From Actinacidiphila guanduensis (GTDB lineage: Bacteria; Actinomycetota; Actinomycetes; Streptomycetales; Streptomycetaceae), in NCBI RefSeq assembly GCF_900103985.1, contig NZ_FNIE01000003.1, positions 372,001 to 436,000 on the forward strand: a stretch of 64,000 nucleotides of DNA, read 5' to 3'. Of this stretch, positions 8,085-15,758 are shown in pieces. The notes beneath the pieces were generated by a model. It did not search any database. It had not been told where the DNA came from and saw only the letters and a list, made by a program, of their open reading frames with translations. Position 1 is the first letter of the stretch. Each line of letters starts with the position of its first letter. The position numbers were made by a program, and so were the translations under genes.

Positions 8085-8798
8085 ATGAACGTCGCGAGCA
8101 TCACCGAGATGTGGGACCGGCTGACCGGGACCCAGCCGGACCCGTCGCGCTGGCTGGTCGGGATCACCGCGCTGCTGGCGCTCGGCGCCGTCCTGGTGCG
8201 CAGGGTCTGGCACGTCACCCGCAACGCGGTCACCATCGCGCACGAGGGCGGGCACGGCCTGCTCGCCCTGGTCACCGGGCGGCGCCTGCAGGGCATACGC
8301 CTGCACTCCGACACCTCGGGCCTGACCGTCTCCAAGGGCCGCCCGCACGGGCCCGGCATGGTGCTCACCGCGGCCGCCGGCTACACCGCTCCCCCGCTGC
8401 TGGGCCTGGCCGGCGCCGGGCTGCTGGCCGCCGGGCACATCACCGCGCTGCTGTGGGGTGCCACCGCCCTGCTGCTGGTGATGCTGGTGATGATCCGCAA
8501 CGCGTACGGCGCCCTGACGGTCATCATCACCGGCGCCCTGTTCTTCCTGGTGTCCTGGCTGACCAAGGCGCAGGTGCAGGCCGCCTTCGCCTACCTGGTG
8601 GTCTGGTTCCTGCTGCTGGGCGGCTCCCGGCCGGTGGCCGAGCTGCAACGCACCCGGCGCCGCGACCGCAGCGGCTCCTCCGACGCCGACCAGCTGGCCC
8701 GCCTCACCCACACCCCGGTGGCGCTGTGGCTGCTGCTCTTCTACGCCGTGGCCCTGTGCTCCCTGGTCGCGGGCGGCCGCTGGCTGCTGCAGCGGTGA
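8085..8798 (+). CDS. M50-family-like membrane zinc peptidase
   Basis: A 237-residue polytopic membrane protein of the M50B-like type. HEGGH at residues 53-57 is the zinc-binding HExxH motif, within AHEGGHGLLALVTGRRL. About five further hydrophobic segments follow (TAAAGYTAPPLLGLAGAGLL, ALLWGATALLLVMLVMI, GALFFLVSWL, AYLVVWFLLLGG, ALWLLLFYAVALCSLV). Relatives are site-2-protease-like and could cut membrane proteins, but no target is evident. I start it at the ATG at 8085 (MNVASITEMW) rather than at earlier in-frame starts, which would lie in the repeat-containing promoter region. Confidence 0.85.
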   Translation: MNVASITEMWDRLTGTQPDPSRWLVGITALLALGAVLVRRVWHVTRNAVTIAHEGGHGLLALVTGRRLQGIRLHSDTSGLTVSKGRPHGPGMVLTAAAGYTAPPLLGLAGAGLLAAGHITALLWGATALLLVMLVMIRNAYGALTVIITGALFFLVSWLTKAQVQAAFAYLVVWFLLLGGSRPVAELQRTRRRDRSGSSDADQLARLTHTPVALWLLLFYAVALCSLVAGGRWLLQR

Positions 8799-8894
8799 CC
8801 CGGGCGGCCGAATACGCCCGCCATCCTGTTTCCAGTAGGTTTCGCCACATTCGCCGACTTATCTCCCCGTACCCGAGCCACTACGCTTGCGGCC

Positions 8895-10232
8895 ATGAGC
8901 GAGAGCACCGCGCAGACCGACCTCTGGCCGGCCCCCACCGCGCCCGGCACCGTGGACGCCACCGTCCAGGTGCCCGGATCGAAGTCGGTGACCAACCGGG
9001 CCCTGGTGCTGGCCGCGCTCTCCAGCGAGCCCGGCTGGCTGCGCCGGCCGCTGCGCAGCCGCGACACCGTGCTGATGGCCGACGCCCTGCGGGCGATGGG
9101 CGTCCAGATCGACGAGCTGGTCAACCCCGGCGGCGGCGAGGTGTGGCGGATCATCCCGGCGGGGCTGCACGGCCCGGCTTCGGTCGACGTCGGCAACGCC
9201 GGCACGGTCATGCGCTTCCTGCCGCCGGTGGCCGCGCTCGCCGACGGCGAGGTCCGCTTCGAGGGCGACCCGCGGGCCCAGGAGCGGCCGCTGAGCGGGG
9301 TGATCGACGCCCTGCGCGTCCTGGGTGCCCGGATCGACGACGAGGGCCGCGGCGCCCTGCCGCTGACCGTGCACGGCGCCGGCTCGCTGGCCGGCGGCGC
9401 CGTGGATGTGGACGCGTCGTCCTCCTCCCAGTTCGTCAGCGCCCTGCTGCTGTCCGGGCCGCGCTTCAACAAGGGCCTGGAGCTGCACCACACCGGCCGC
9501 ACCCTGCCCTCGCTGCCGCACATCCGGATGACCGTGGACATGCTGCGCAAGGCCGGCGCCAGGGTGGACGCGCCCCAGGACGGCGGCACCGCGAACGTCT
9601 GGCGGGTGGCCGCGGGCGCCCTGCTCGGCCGGGACCTGACCGTGGAGCCCGACCTGTCCAACGCCGCCCCCTTCCTGGCCGCGGCCCTGGTGACCGGCGG
9701 CCGCGTCACCGTCCCCGACTGGCCGCGCCGCACCACGCAGCCCGGGGACGCCCTGCGGGAGCTGTTCACCCGGATGGGCGGCTCGTGCACGCTGACCGAG
9801 CGGGGCCTGACACTGACCGGCGGCGGCCGGGTGCACGGCATCACCGCGGACCTCGGCGAGGTGGGCGAGCTGGCCCCGGTGGTCGCCGCGGTGGCCGCGC
9901 TCGCCGACGGCGAGTCCCACCTGTCCGGCATCGCCCACCTGCGGATGCACGAGACCGACCGGCTGGCCGCCCTGGCCGCCGAGCTGAACGGCCTGGGCGG
10001 CGACGTCACCGAGACCGAGGACGGGCTGCGCATCCGCCCCCGCCCGCTGCACGGCGGCGTCTTCCGCACCTACGAGGACCACCGCCTGGCCACGGCCGCC
10101 GCGGTGCTCGGCCTGGCCGTGCCCGGCGTCGAGGTGGAGAACGTGGCGACGACCGGCAAGACCCTCCCGGAGTTCCCGCAGCTGTGGGCGGACATGCTGG
10201 CGGGCACCGAGCCGGCCGGGATGGGGGGCTAG
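8895..10232 (+). CDS. aroA: 3-phosphoshikimate 1-carboxyvinyltransferase (EPSP synthase)
   Basis: A 445-residue cytosolic enzyme that joins phosphoenolpyruvate to shikimate-3-phosphate in aromatic amino acid synthesis. Motifs: PGSKSVTNRALVLAALSS (substrate and PEP binding), GNAGTVMRFLPP (the NAGT motif; this has no Gly-Ala change of the tolerant type), a central DASSSSQFVSALLL, and the C-terminal YEDHRLATAAA. Length matches the family. The ATG is at 8895. rsgA follows after only 7 bases, so the two are co-transcribed, as in many actinobacteria. Confidence 0.97.
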   Translation: MSESTAQTDLWPAPTAPGTVDATVQVPGSKSVTNRALVLAALSSEPGWLRRPLRSRDTVLMADALRAMGVQIDELVNPGGGEVWRIIPAGLHGPASVDVGNAGTVMRFLPPVAALADGEVRFEGDPRAQERPLSGVIDALRVLGARIDDEGRGALPLTVHGAGSLAGGAVDVDASSSSQFVSALLLSGPRFNKGLELHHTGRTLPSLPHIRMTVDMLRKAGARVDAPQDGGTANVWRVAAGALLGRDLTVEPDLSNAAPFLAAALVTGGRVTVPDWPRRTTQPGDALRELFTRMGGSCTLTERGLTLTGGGRVHGITADLGEVGELAPVVAAVAALADGESHLSGIAHLRMHETDRLAALAAELNGLGGDVTETEDGLRIRPRPLHGGVFRTYEDHRLATAAAVLGLAVPGVEVENVATTGKTLPEFPQLWADMLAGTEPAGMGG

Positions 10233-10239
10233 GCCCGCC

Positions 10240-11241
10240 ATGCGCCGCTACGGCAAGAACCCCGACGAGGACGACGTCCGGGTCCGCCCCAACAGCCGCG
10301 GCTCGCGCCCGCGCACCAGCATCCGCCCCAAGCACGAGGACGCCGCCGAGGGCATGGTGCTCACCGTCGACCGCGGCCGGCTCACCGTCCTGGTCGAGGA
10401 CCGCGAGGTCACCGCGATGAAGGCGCGCGAGCTGGGCCGCAAGTCCGCGGTGGTCGGCGACCGGGTGGCGGTCGTCGGCGACCTGTCGGGCGTGAAGGAC
10501 ACCCTGGCGCGCATAGTGCGCGTCGAGGAGCGCTCCTCGGTGCTGCGCCGCACCGCCGACGACACCGACCCGTACGAGCGGGTGGTCGTCGCCAACGCCG
10601 ACCAGCTCGCCATCGTCACCGCCCTGGCCGACCCCGAGCCCCGGCCGCGGATGATCGACCGCTGCCTGGTCGCCGCCTATGACGCGGGGCTGCGGCCACT
10701 GCTGGTGCTCACCAAGTCCGACCTCGCCCCGCCGGAACCGCTGCTGGAGACCTACGGCGCGCTCGACCTGGCGTACGTGGTGACCAATCGCGACGACTTC
10801 CTGACCGGCGGGGTGGACCGCATCCGCGAGGAACTGGCCGGGCACGTCACGGCGTTCGTCGGGCACAGCGGCGTCGGCAAGACCACGCTCGTCAACGCGC
10901 TGGTGGAGCGTCAGCGCACCACCGGCCATGTCAACGCGGTGACCGGCCGCGGTCGCCACACCACCACCTCCGCGCTCGCGCTGCCCCTGCCGGGCGAGGC
11001 CGGATGGGTGATCGACACCCCGGGCGTGCGCTCCTTCGGCCTGGCCCACATCGACCCCTCGCGCGTCATCCACGCCTTTCCCGACCTGGAGCCCGGCACC
11101 GAGAACTGCCCGCGCGCCTGCTCCCACGACGAGCCGGACTGCGCCCTGGACGCCTGGGTCGCCGACGGCCACGCCGAGCCCGCGCGGCTGGACTCGCTGC
11201 GCCGGCTGCTGGCCACCAGGGAGCGCCGCGAGGGCGACTGA
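10240..11241 (+). CDS. rsgA: Ribosome small-subunit-dependent GTPase A
   Basis: A 333-residue circularly permuted GTPase that helps mature the 30S ribosomal subunit. Domains in order: an N-terminal OB-fold (about residues 35-95), the permuted G domain with TKSD (G4) before GHSGVGKTTLVNAL (G1) and DTPGV (G3), then a C-terminal zinc knuckle CPRACSHDEPDC. The ATG at 10240 is 7 bases after aroA. All GTPase motifs are intact. Confidence 0.96.
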   Translation: MRRYGKNPDEDDVRVRPNSRGSRPRTSIRPKHEDAAEGMVLTVDRGRLTVLVEDREVTAMKARELGRKSAVVGDRVAVVGDLSGVKDTLARIVRVEERSSVLRRTADDTDPYERVVVANADQLAIVTALADPEPRPRMIDRCLVAAYDAGLRPLLVLTKSDLAPPEPLLETYGALDLAYVVTNRDDFLTGGVDRIREELAGHVTAFVGHSGVGKTTLVNALVERQRTTGHVNAVTGRGRHTTTSALALPLPGEAGWVIDTPGVRSFGLAHIDPSRVIHAFPDLEPGTENCPRACSHDEPDCALDAWVADGHAEPARLDSLRRLLATRERREGD

Positions 11242-11368
11242 CGGTACCGCCCTCCGATCCGCGGGCAGGCTGTGTGATGATCGGCAGCGGACACAGCGGG
11301 TGGGCGCCGGACACGTAGGGGTGCGGGCCCGCCGAGCGGAATCGGAACGGATACGGAGGGACGCGGCG

Positions 11369-11692
11369 ATGGCCTGGCTCCTTGTGGTGGTCGCGGGGCT
11401 CTTCGAAACGGGCTTCGCGGTCTGCCTCAAGCTCTCGCACGGGTTCACCCGGTTGTGGCCCACCGTCGCCTTCTGCCTGTTCGCGCTCGGCTCGTTCGGC
11501 CTGCTCACCCTGTCGCTGCGCAAGCTCGACGTCGGCCCGGCGTACGCGGTGTGGACCGGTATCGGCGCGGCGGGCACCGCGATCTACGGCATGGCGTTCC
11601 TCGGCGACCTGGTCTCCGCGCTGAAGCTGGTCTCCATCTCGCTGGTCATCGTGGGCGTGATCGGCCTGCAGATCTCCGGCTCCTCGCACTGA
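11369..11692 (+). CDS. SMR-family efflux transporter (SugE/Gdx-like)
   Basis: A 107-residue inner-membrane protein with four transmembrane helices, the usual size for small multidrug resistance transporters that work as dual-topology dimers. The essential membrane-embedded Glu is at residue 13 (LFETGFAVCLKLS), and AYAVWTGIGAAGTAIYG is the family helix-3 signature. The GIGA/A type and FETG context favour the SugE (guanidinium exporter) branch, but I cannot separate that from quaternary-ammonium export. The start is the ATG at 11369 after ACGGAGGG. I see no guanidine riboswitch in the 127-bp leader. Confidence 0.88.
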   Translation: MAWLLVVVAGLFETGFAVCLKLSHGFTRLWPTVAFCLFALGSFGLLTLSLRKLDVGPAYAVWTGIGAAGTAIYGMAFLGDLVSALKLVSISLVIVGVIGLQISGSSH

Positions 11693-11865
11693 CCGCCGCT
11701 GCCGCGGGCCTCCTTCGGCCCACGGGGCCCTGCTGCGGCCCGGTTTGGGCCCGTTGGGGCCCTGCCGTGGCCCCGCTGCGGCTGTGTCGGGCCTCTGCCG
11801 GGGCGGCGCGCCCGTACCGGCTCCGGCCGTGCTCGGGGCACCTCCTGATCGCTAGGGTGGCGGCC

Positions 11866-12663
11866 ATGCCCGACTACAACGACGATCTGCGGCTGGCCCA
11901 CGTGCTGGCCGACGCCGCCGACGCCGCCACCATGGAGCGCTTCAAGGCGATCGACCTGAAGGTGGAGACCAAGCCGGACCTCACCCCGGTCAGCGAGGCC
12001 GACAAGGCCGCCGAGGAGCTGATCCGGGGTCAACTCGCCCGCGCCAGGCCGCGCGACGCCGTGCTCGGCGAGGAGTACGGCAGCGACGGCCACGGCACGC
12101 GGCGCTGGATCGTCGACCCGATCGACGGCACCAAGAACTACGTGCGCGGGGTGCCGGTGTGGGCGACGCTGATCGCGCTGGCGGTACGCGGCGAGGGCGG
12201 CGACGAGGTCGTGGTCGGGGTGGTGTCGGCGCCGGCGCTCGGGCGGCGCTGGTGGGCGGCCAAGGGCGGCGGCGCCTACAGCGGGCGCAGCCTGTCGTCG
12301 GCGACCCGGCTGCACGTCTCGCGGGTGGGCCGCATGGCGGACGCCTCCTTCGCGTACTCCTCGCTGTCCGGCTGGGAGGAGCGCGGCCGGCTGGAGGGCT
12401 TCCTGGAACTCGGCCGCACCTGCTGGCGGACCCGGGGGTACGGCGACTTCTGGCCGTACATGATGGTCGCCGAGGGCTCGGTGGACGTGTGTGCCGAGCC
12501 GGAGCTGAGCCTGTGGGACATGGCGGCCAACGACGTGATCGTCCGCGAGGCGGGCGGCCGCTTCACCTCGCTGGACGGCGTCGACGGCCCCTTCGGCGGC
12601 GACGCGGCGGCCTCCAACGGGCTGCTGCACGAAGAGCTCTTGGGGTATCTGGGCGGCAGCTGA
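11866..12663 (+). CDS. hisN: Histidinol-phosphatase (inositol-monophosphatase fold)
   Basis: A 265-residue enzyme of the IMPase superfamily, most like actinobacterial HisN, which dephosphorylates histidinol phosphate in histidine synthesis. Metal and catalytic motifs: GEEYG, WIVDPIDGTKNYVRG (DPIDGT) and LWDMAANDVIVREAGG (the WD of motif 2). The start is the ATG at 11866 (MPDYNDDLRL); the 170-bp upstream gap is rich in GGGCC tracts without coding character. A 6-bp stem, TCACCC/GGGTGA, lies just past the stop at 12670-12685. IMPase or fructose-bisphosphatase activity is the alternative. Confidence 0.9.
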   Translation: MPDYNDDLRLAHVLADAADAATMERFKAIDLKVETKPDLTPVSEADKAAEELIRGQLARARPRDAVLGEEYGSDGHGTRRWIVDPIDGTKNYVRGVPVWATLIALAVRGEGGDEVVVGVVSAPALGRRWWAAKGGGAYSGRSLSSATRLHVSRVGRMADASFAYSSLSGWEERGRLEGFLELGRTCWRTRGYGDFWPYMMVAEGSVDVCAEPELSLWDMAANDVIVREAGGRFTSLDGVDGPFGGDAAASNGLLHEELLGYLGGS

Positions 12664-12714
12664 GCGACTTCACCCGGACGGGTGAGGCACACCCCCTTGC
12701 CGCGTGGCGGTGAG

Positions 12715-12763
12715 CATGTGAACATGAGAAAGCCCCCGCTTGTGAACTTGTGAAACCGTTCAC
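12715..12763 (+). promoter_or_regulatory. Two inverted repeats upstream of the CBS gene
   Basis: CATGT-GA-ACATG (12715-12726) and GTGAA-ACCG-TTCAC (12750-12763) are perfect short dyads sharing GTGAA half sites, with another TTGTGAA copy between them. They lie 35-83 bases before the start of the CBS-domain protein and look like operator sites; the regulator is not identified. Confidence 0.45.
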
Positions 12764-12797
12764 GGAGCGCCTTTCCACCCTCAGGAGGTGCCCCCAC

Positions 12798-13211
12798 ATG
12801 CTGGTCCGCGACGCGATGAGCACGGTGGTACTGACCATCGGACCCGCGCACACCCTCCGCCAGGCCGCCCGCCTGATGTCCGCCCGCCGGGTGGGCGCGG
12901 CGATCGTCCTCGACCCCGACACCTACGGACTCGGCATCCTGACCGAGCGCGACATCCTCGACGCCGTCGGCTCGGGCCTCGACCCCGACCGCGAGCACGC
13001 CGACGCGCACACCACGACCTCCGTCGTCTTCGCCGGCCCGCGCTGGACCCTGGAGGAGGCGGCGCAGGCGATGGTGCGCGGCAACTTCCGCCACCTGATC
13101 GTGCTCGACGGCCAGGACGCGGTCGGCGTGGTCTCGGTCCGCGACATCATCCGCCGCTGGGCGCCGGTGCGTGCGGGCTCCGAAGCGGCCGCCTCGACAG
13201 TGCCGGCCTGA
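12798..13211 (+). CDS. Tandem CBS-domain protein
   Basis: A 137-residue cytosolic protein made of two CBS domains (about residues 5-60 and 75-125; GILTERDI and GVVSVRDI mark the repeat ends). CBS pairs bind adenine nucleotides and usually regulate a partner. The start is the ATG at 12798 (MLVRDAMSTVV), chosen because CAGGAGGTG sits at ideal spacing just before it; an earlier ATG at 12750 overlaps an inverted repeat and lacks a ribosome-binding site. The gene stands alone, followed by two strong hairpins. Confidence 0.88.
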   Translation: MLVRDAMSTVVLTIGPAHTLRQAARLMSARRVGAAIVLDPDTYGLGILTERDILDAVGSGLDPDREHADAHTTTSVVFAGPRWTLEEAAQAMVRGNFRHLIVLDGQDAVGVVSVRDIIRRWAPVRAGSEAAASTVPA

Positions 13212-13290
13212 GCGGACCCGTCGCGCGCTCTGCGCATTCCGAGTGCACCTTGGACGCTCTCCGGGCAACAGGGCCGCACCAGGGCAGAAC

Positions 13291-13325
13291 GGAGGGGCCG
13301 GAGCCCCTTGGCGTCCGGCCCCTCC
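13291..13325 (+). terminator. Hairpin terminator after the CBS gene
   Basis: GGAGGGGCCGG (13291-13301) pairs with CCGGCCCCTCC (13315-13325), an 11-bp perfect stem with a 13-base loop, 80 bases past the CBS stop. There is no U-run, which is common for Streptomyces terminators. Confidence 0.65.
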
Positions 13326-13341
13326 GGCCGTTCGGTCAGGC

Positions 13342-13384
13342 GTCGGACCCGCCGCGTAGGGCCTGGTAACGCGGCGGGTCCGAC
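13342..13384 (+). terminator. Second strong hairpin, 15-bp stem
   Basis: GTCGGACCCGCCGCG (13342-13356) pairs perfectly with CGCGGCGGGTCCGAC (13370-13384) around a 13-base loop. It lies 16 bases beyond the first hairpin and upstream of the Fur gene. It may be a backup terminator or part of a small RNA. Confidence 0.6.
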
Positions 13385-13528
13385 CGCTTGCCGAAGTCGC
13401 GCCCCTCACTCCGGGAGGGTCCCCGTCCTTCGTATGCATCCGATCCTACAATGGACTGCGTCTAAGTCAAGATGGTGATCAGTAACGGATCTGTTCTCCT
13501 TCAGGACTGCCGCTGCTACCCTGGACAC

Positions 13529-13948
13529 ATGAGCGACCTGCTGGAACGACTGCGCGAACGCGGCTGGCGCCTGACCGCCCAGCGGCGGGTCGTGGCCGAG
13601 GTCCTCGACGGCGACCACGTCCACCTGACCGCGGACGAGGTGCACGCACGCGCCGCACGGCGGCTGCCGGAGATCTCTCGCGCCACCGTCTACAACACCC
13701 TGGGCGAGATGGTGAGCATCGGCGAGGTCATCGAGGTCGCCACCGACGGCCGCGCCAAGCGGTACGACCCCAACGCCCACCGCGCCCACCAGCACCTGGT
13801 GTGCGCCGGCTGCGGCACCATCCGTGACGTGCACCCCACCGGCGACCCCCTGGCCGCCCTGCCGGACACCGAGCGCTTCGGCTTCGCCGTCTCCGCGGTC
13901 GAGGTCACCTACCGCGGGCTGTGCCCCGACTGCAGGTCGGCCGGCTGA
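13529..13948 (+). CDS. Fur-family metal/peroxide-responsive repressor
   Basis: A 139-residue DNA-binding repressor of the Fur/PerR/Zur group. The winged helix is in LTAQRRVVAEVLDGDHVHLTAD and ISRATVYNTLGEMVSIGEV; the dimerisation part has the structural zinc Cys pairs CAGC and CPDC and a metal-site HQHLVC. The Fur-like body is close to PerR/CatR types of Streptomyces, which repress catalase genes, but no catalase is next to it, so the metal and targets are uncertain. The start is the ATG at 13529 (MSDLLERLRERGW). Its 3' end overlaps the convergent HEAT-repeat gene by 40 bases. Confidence 0.88.
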   Translation: MSDLLERLRERGWRLTAQRRVVAEVLDGDHVHLTADEVHARAARRLPEISRATVYNTLGEMVSIGEVIEVATDGRAKRYDPNAHRAHQHLVCAGCGTIRDVHPTGDPLAALPDTERFGFAVSAVEVTYRGLCPDCRSAG

Positions 13949-15330
13949 GCCTGCTCCGCGCGGGCCGCGCGGCCGCGGGCGGTGATCCGCTCGGCGAGCC
14001 TGCGCACCGCCGGCTCGGTCCGGGTCCGCCCGATCCACACCGTCTCCGGCGGCACGTCGCACGGCACCCTGGCCAGCGCCTCGAACACCTCCCGGGCCAC
14101 GCCCGGGTCCGGGTCGTTGGCCAACGGGCCCAGCAGCGGCACCAGTTCGTACGGCTTGGCGAGCCGCCCCACCGCGCCCGCCGCGGCACGCCGCACCTGC
14201 GGCCGCGGGTCGGGGAGCAGCCGGGCGAGCTGGGCCGCGTCCGCCGCGTCGCCGCACTCGCCGAGCCCGGTGGCCAGGCCCGCGAGCAGCCGCGCCGGGG
14301 CGTCGCGCTTGACGGCCCTGCGCAGTTGGGTGCGGTAGACCTCGGCGGGCGGCTCCTCGCGCTGGTAGAGCTTCCAGCGGGCCTGCGCCCGCACCATCCT
14401 GGCCCGGTCCGCCAGCGGGCCCAGCAGCCGCGTCGCCGGCACGTCCGCGGACAGCGCCACGACCGCCAGCTCCCGCACCCCGGCGCCGCGCGCCCGCAGC
14501 AGCCGCTCCGCCTGCCCGGGGTCCAGCTCCAGCAGCCGCTGCGCGCACAGCCTGCGGCACACCTGGTCGCGGTCGTACAGGGCGGTGCGCAGCAGGTCGC
14601 CGCGGACGTAGGCGCCCAGGTCCAGGGCGAGTTCGACGCCATAGCGGCGGACCGGCGGGTCGGCGGCCGCGGCGAGTGCCCGGACCGCCCTGCGTGCCGA
14701 GGGCTCGCACAGGGCGGCGCGGTAGGTGTCGCCGAGCACCTGGGCACCATGGCGGCGGGCCGTGCGCAGCAATACGCCCACCACGGCCGCCACTTCGTCG
14801 GGTGCCGTGCGCGCCACCAGGGCCGCGGCCGCCTTGCGGCGCACCTCGGGCACGTGATCGGCGGCCCGGACCGCGAGCAGGGCGGCGCTCAGCGGCCCCG
14901 AGGCGGACGCCAGGGCGTCCACCGCGGCCTCGCGCACCCTGCCGTCCGCCTCCATGGCGGCCAGCACGCGCCCAAGGGCGGCCGACTGCGGGTCCTGGCG
15001 CTCAGATTGTCGGCCGGACCTGGGCCGGGTGCCCGCACACACGCGCGGGACCCGTACGGTCGGCTGCGCCACCGGAGCGGGGCCGCCGGCGCGGGCGTGG
15101 CGGTCGAGGAGCAGCAGGAGTGCCGCGGGGTCCTCGGCGAGCGCGGCCAGGGCCGCGGCGGCCGTCTGCGGCGGCCCTTGGGCGGCCTCGCGCAGCCGGG
15201 CGAGCAGCGCGACCGCGTCCTCGGGCCTGCGCCCCTCCCGGCACCGCCGGCACCACTCCTGCCAGCGGCCCGTGTCCACCGCCTGCGCGGCGGCGGCCTG
15301 TACGCGCTCCCGGCGCCGTCTGCCCAGCAA
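13909..15330 (-). CDS. HEAT-repeat protein
   Basis: A 473-residue all-helical protein rich in Ala, Leu and Arg, built from HEAT-like repeats (VREAAVDALASASGPLSAAL, VPEVRRKAAAALVARTAPDE, RPQVRRAAAGAVGRLA). It resembles scaffold proteins; no catalytic motif is visible. The only support for a start is TTG at 15330 preceded by GGGAGG; upstream in-frame codons to 15537 read into DNA near the tRNA terminator and look non-coding. The 3' end overlaps the convergent Fur-family gene by 40 bases, so antisense transcripts are possible. Confidence 0.75.
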   Translation of the reverse strand: MLGRRRRERVQAAAAQAVDTGRWQEWCRRCREGRRPEDAVALLARLREAAQGPPQTAAAALAALAEDPAALLLLLDRHARAGGPAPVAQPTVRVPRVCAGTRPRSGRQSERQDPQSAALGRVLAAMEADGRVREAAVDALASASGPLSAALLAVRAADHVPEVRRKAAAALVARTAPDEVAAVVGVLLRTARRHGAQVLGDTYRAALCEPSARRAVRALAAAADPPVRRYGVELALDLGAYVRGDLLRTALYDRDQVCRRLCAQRLLELDPGQAERLLRARGAGVRELAVVALSADVPATRLLGPLADRARMVRAQARWKLYQREEPPAEVYRTQLRRAVKRDAPARLLAGLATGLGECGDAADAAQLARLLPDPRPQVRRAAAGAVGRLAKPYELVPLLGPLANDPDPGVAREVFEALARVPCDVPPETVWIGRTRTEPAVRRLAERITARGRAARAEQAQPADLQSGHSPR

Positions 15331-15537
15331 CCCGCCTCCCGGCCCCGCACGGCATCGTCCGCCCCCAGCATCCCGCCGCGAGGGCGGCCCCACCAAGGCG
15401 CTTCGCCCTGACTTTGCCGGAAGATGCCGAAACCTGGAGGGAGTCCGGGGGCGGGCGGCGTGCAGCGGGCCGACGATCCGACCGGCGCGGGCCGCCTGGC
15501 GGCGCCCGTGGCGCACATCGGCCTGACGGTCAGACAA
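15331..15537. other. Intergenic region upstream of the HEAT gene
   Basis: About 200 bp between the HEAT-gene start and the tRNA terminator, both on the minus strand. It presumably contains the HEAT gene's promoter; I see no gene or clear motif in it. Confidence 0.4.
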
Positions 15538-15575
15538 AAGGTCAGGCCCGGAAGCGGACTTCCGGGCCTGACCTT
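15538..15575 (-). terminator. Intrinsic terminator of tRNA-fMet
   Basis: AAGGTCAGGCCCGGAAG and CTTCCGGGCCTGACCTT form a perfect 17-bp stem with a 4-base loop (arms 15538-15554 and 15559-15575). On the minus strand it starts 3 bases after the tRNA 3' end and is followed by TTGTCTG, completing a short U-tract. Confidence 0.9.
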
Positions 15576-15577
15576 CG

Positions 15578-15654
15578 TGGTAGCGGGGACAGGATTTGAA
15601 CCTGCGACCTCTGGGTTATGAGCCCAGCGAGCTACCGAGCTGCTCCACCCCGCG
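15578..15654 (-). tRNA. Initiator tRNA-fMet (CAU)
   Basis: A 77-nt cloverleaf with encoded CCA. The anticodon loop is CTCATAA with anticodon CAT, and the anticodon stem has the three consecutive G-C pairs (GGG/CCC) that mark initiator tRNAs. The first acceptor pair is a mismatch (C1-T72), also an initiator feature. The T-loop GTTCAAATC is standard. Followed at once by a strong terminator. Confidence 0.97.
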
Positions 15655-15758
15655 TCGTTGTGATGTTGAGTCTACAGGTCACCGGGCCGGGCACCAAATC
15701 CATTGCGCGGGCCGGGCGGCGGAGCGGCAGGGTGCCCGCCGCCGGCCACTCTGCGGAC

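Noticed and set aside
11242..11368. Possible guanidine riboswitch upstream of the SMR gene
   Set aside because: I looked for the conserved CUAGGGUUCCG-type core of the guanidine-I class and ACGR hairpin pairs of the guanidine-II class and found neither.
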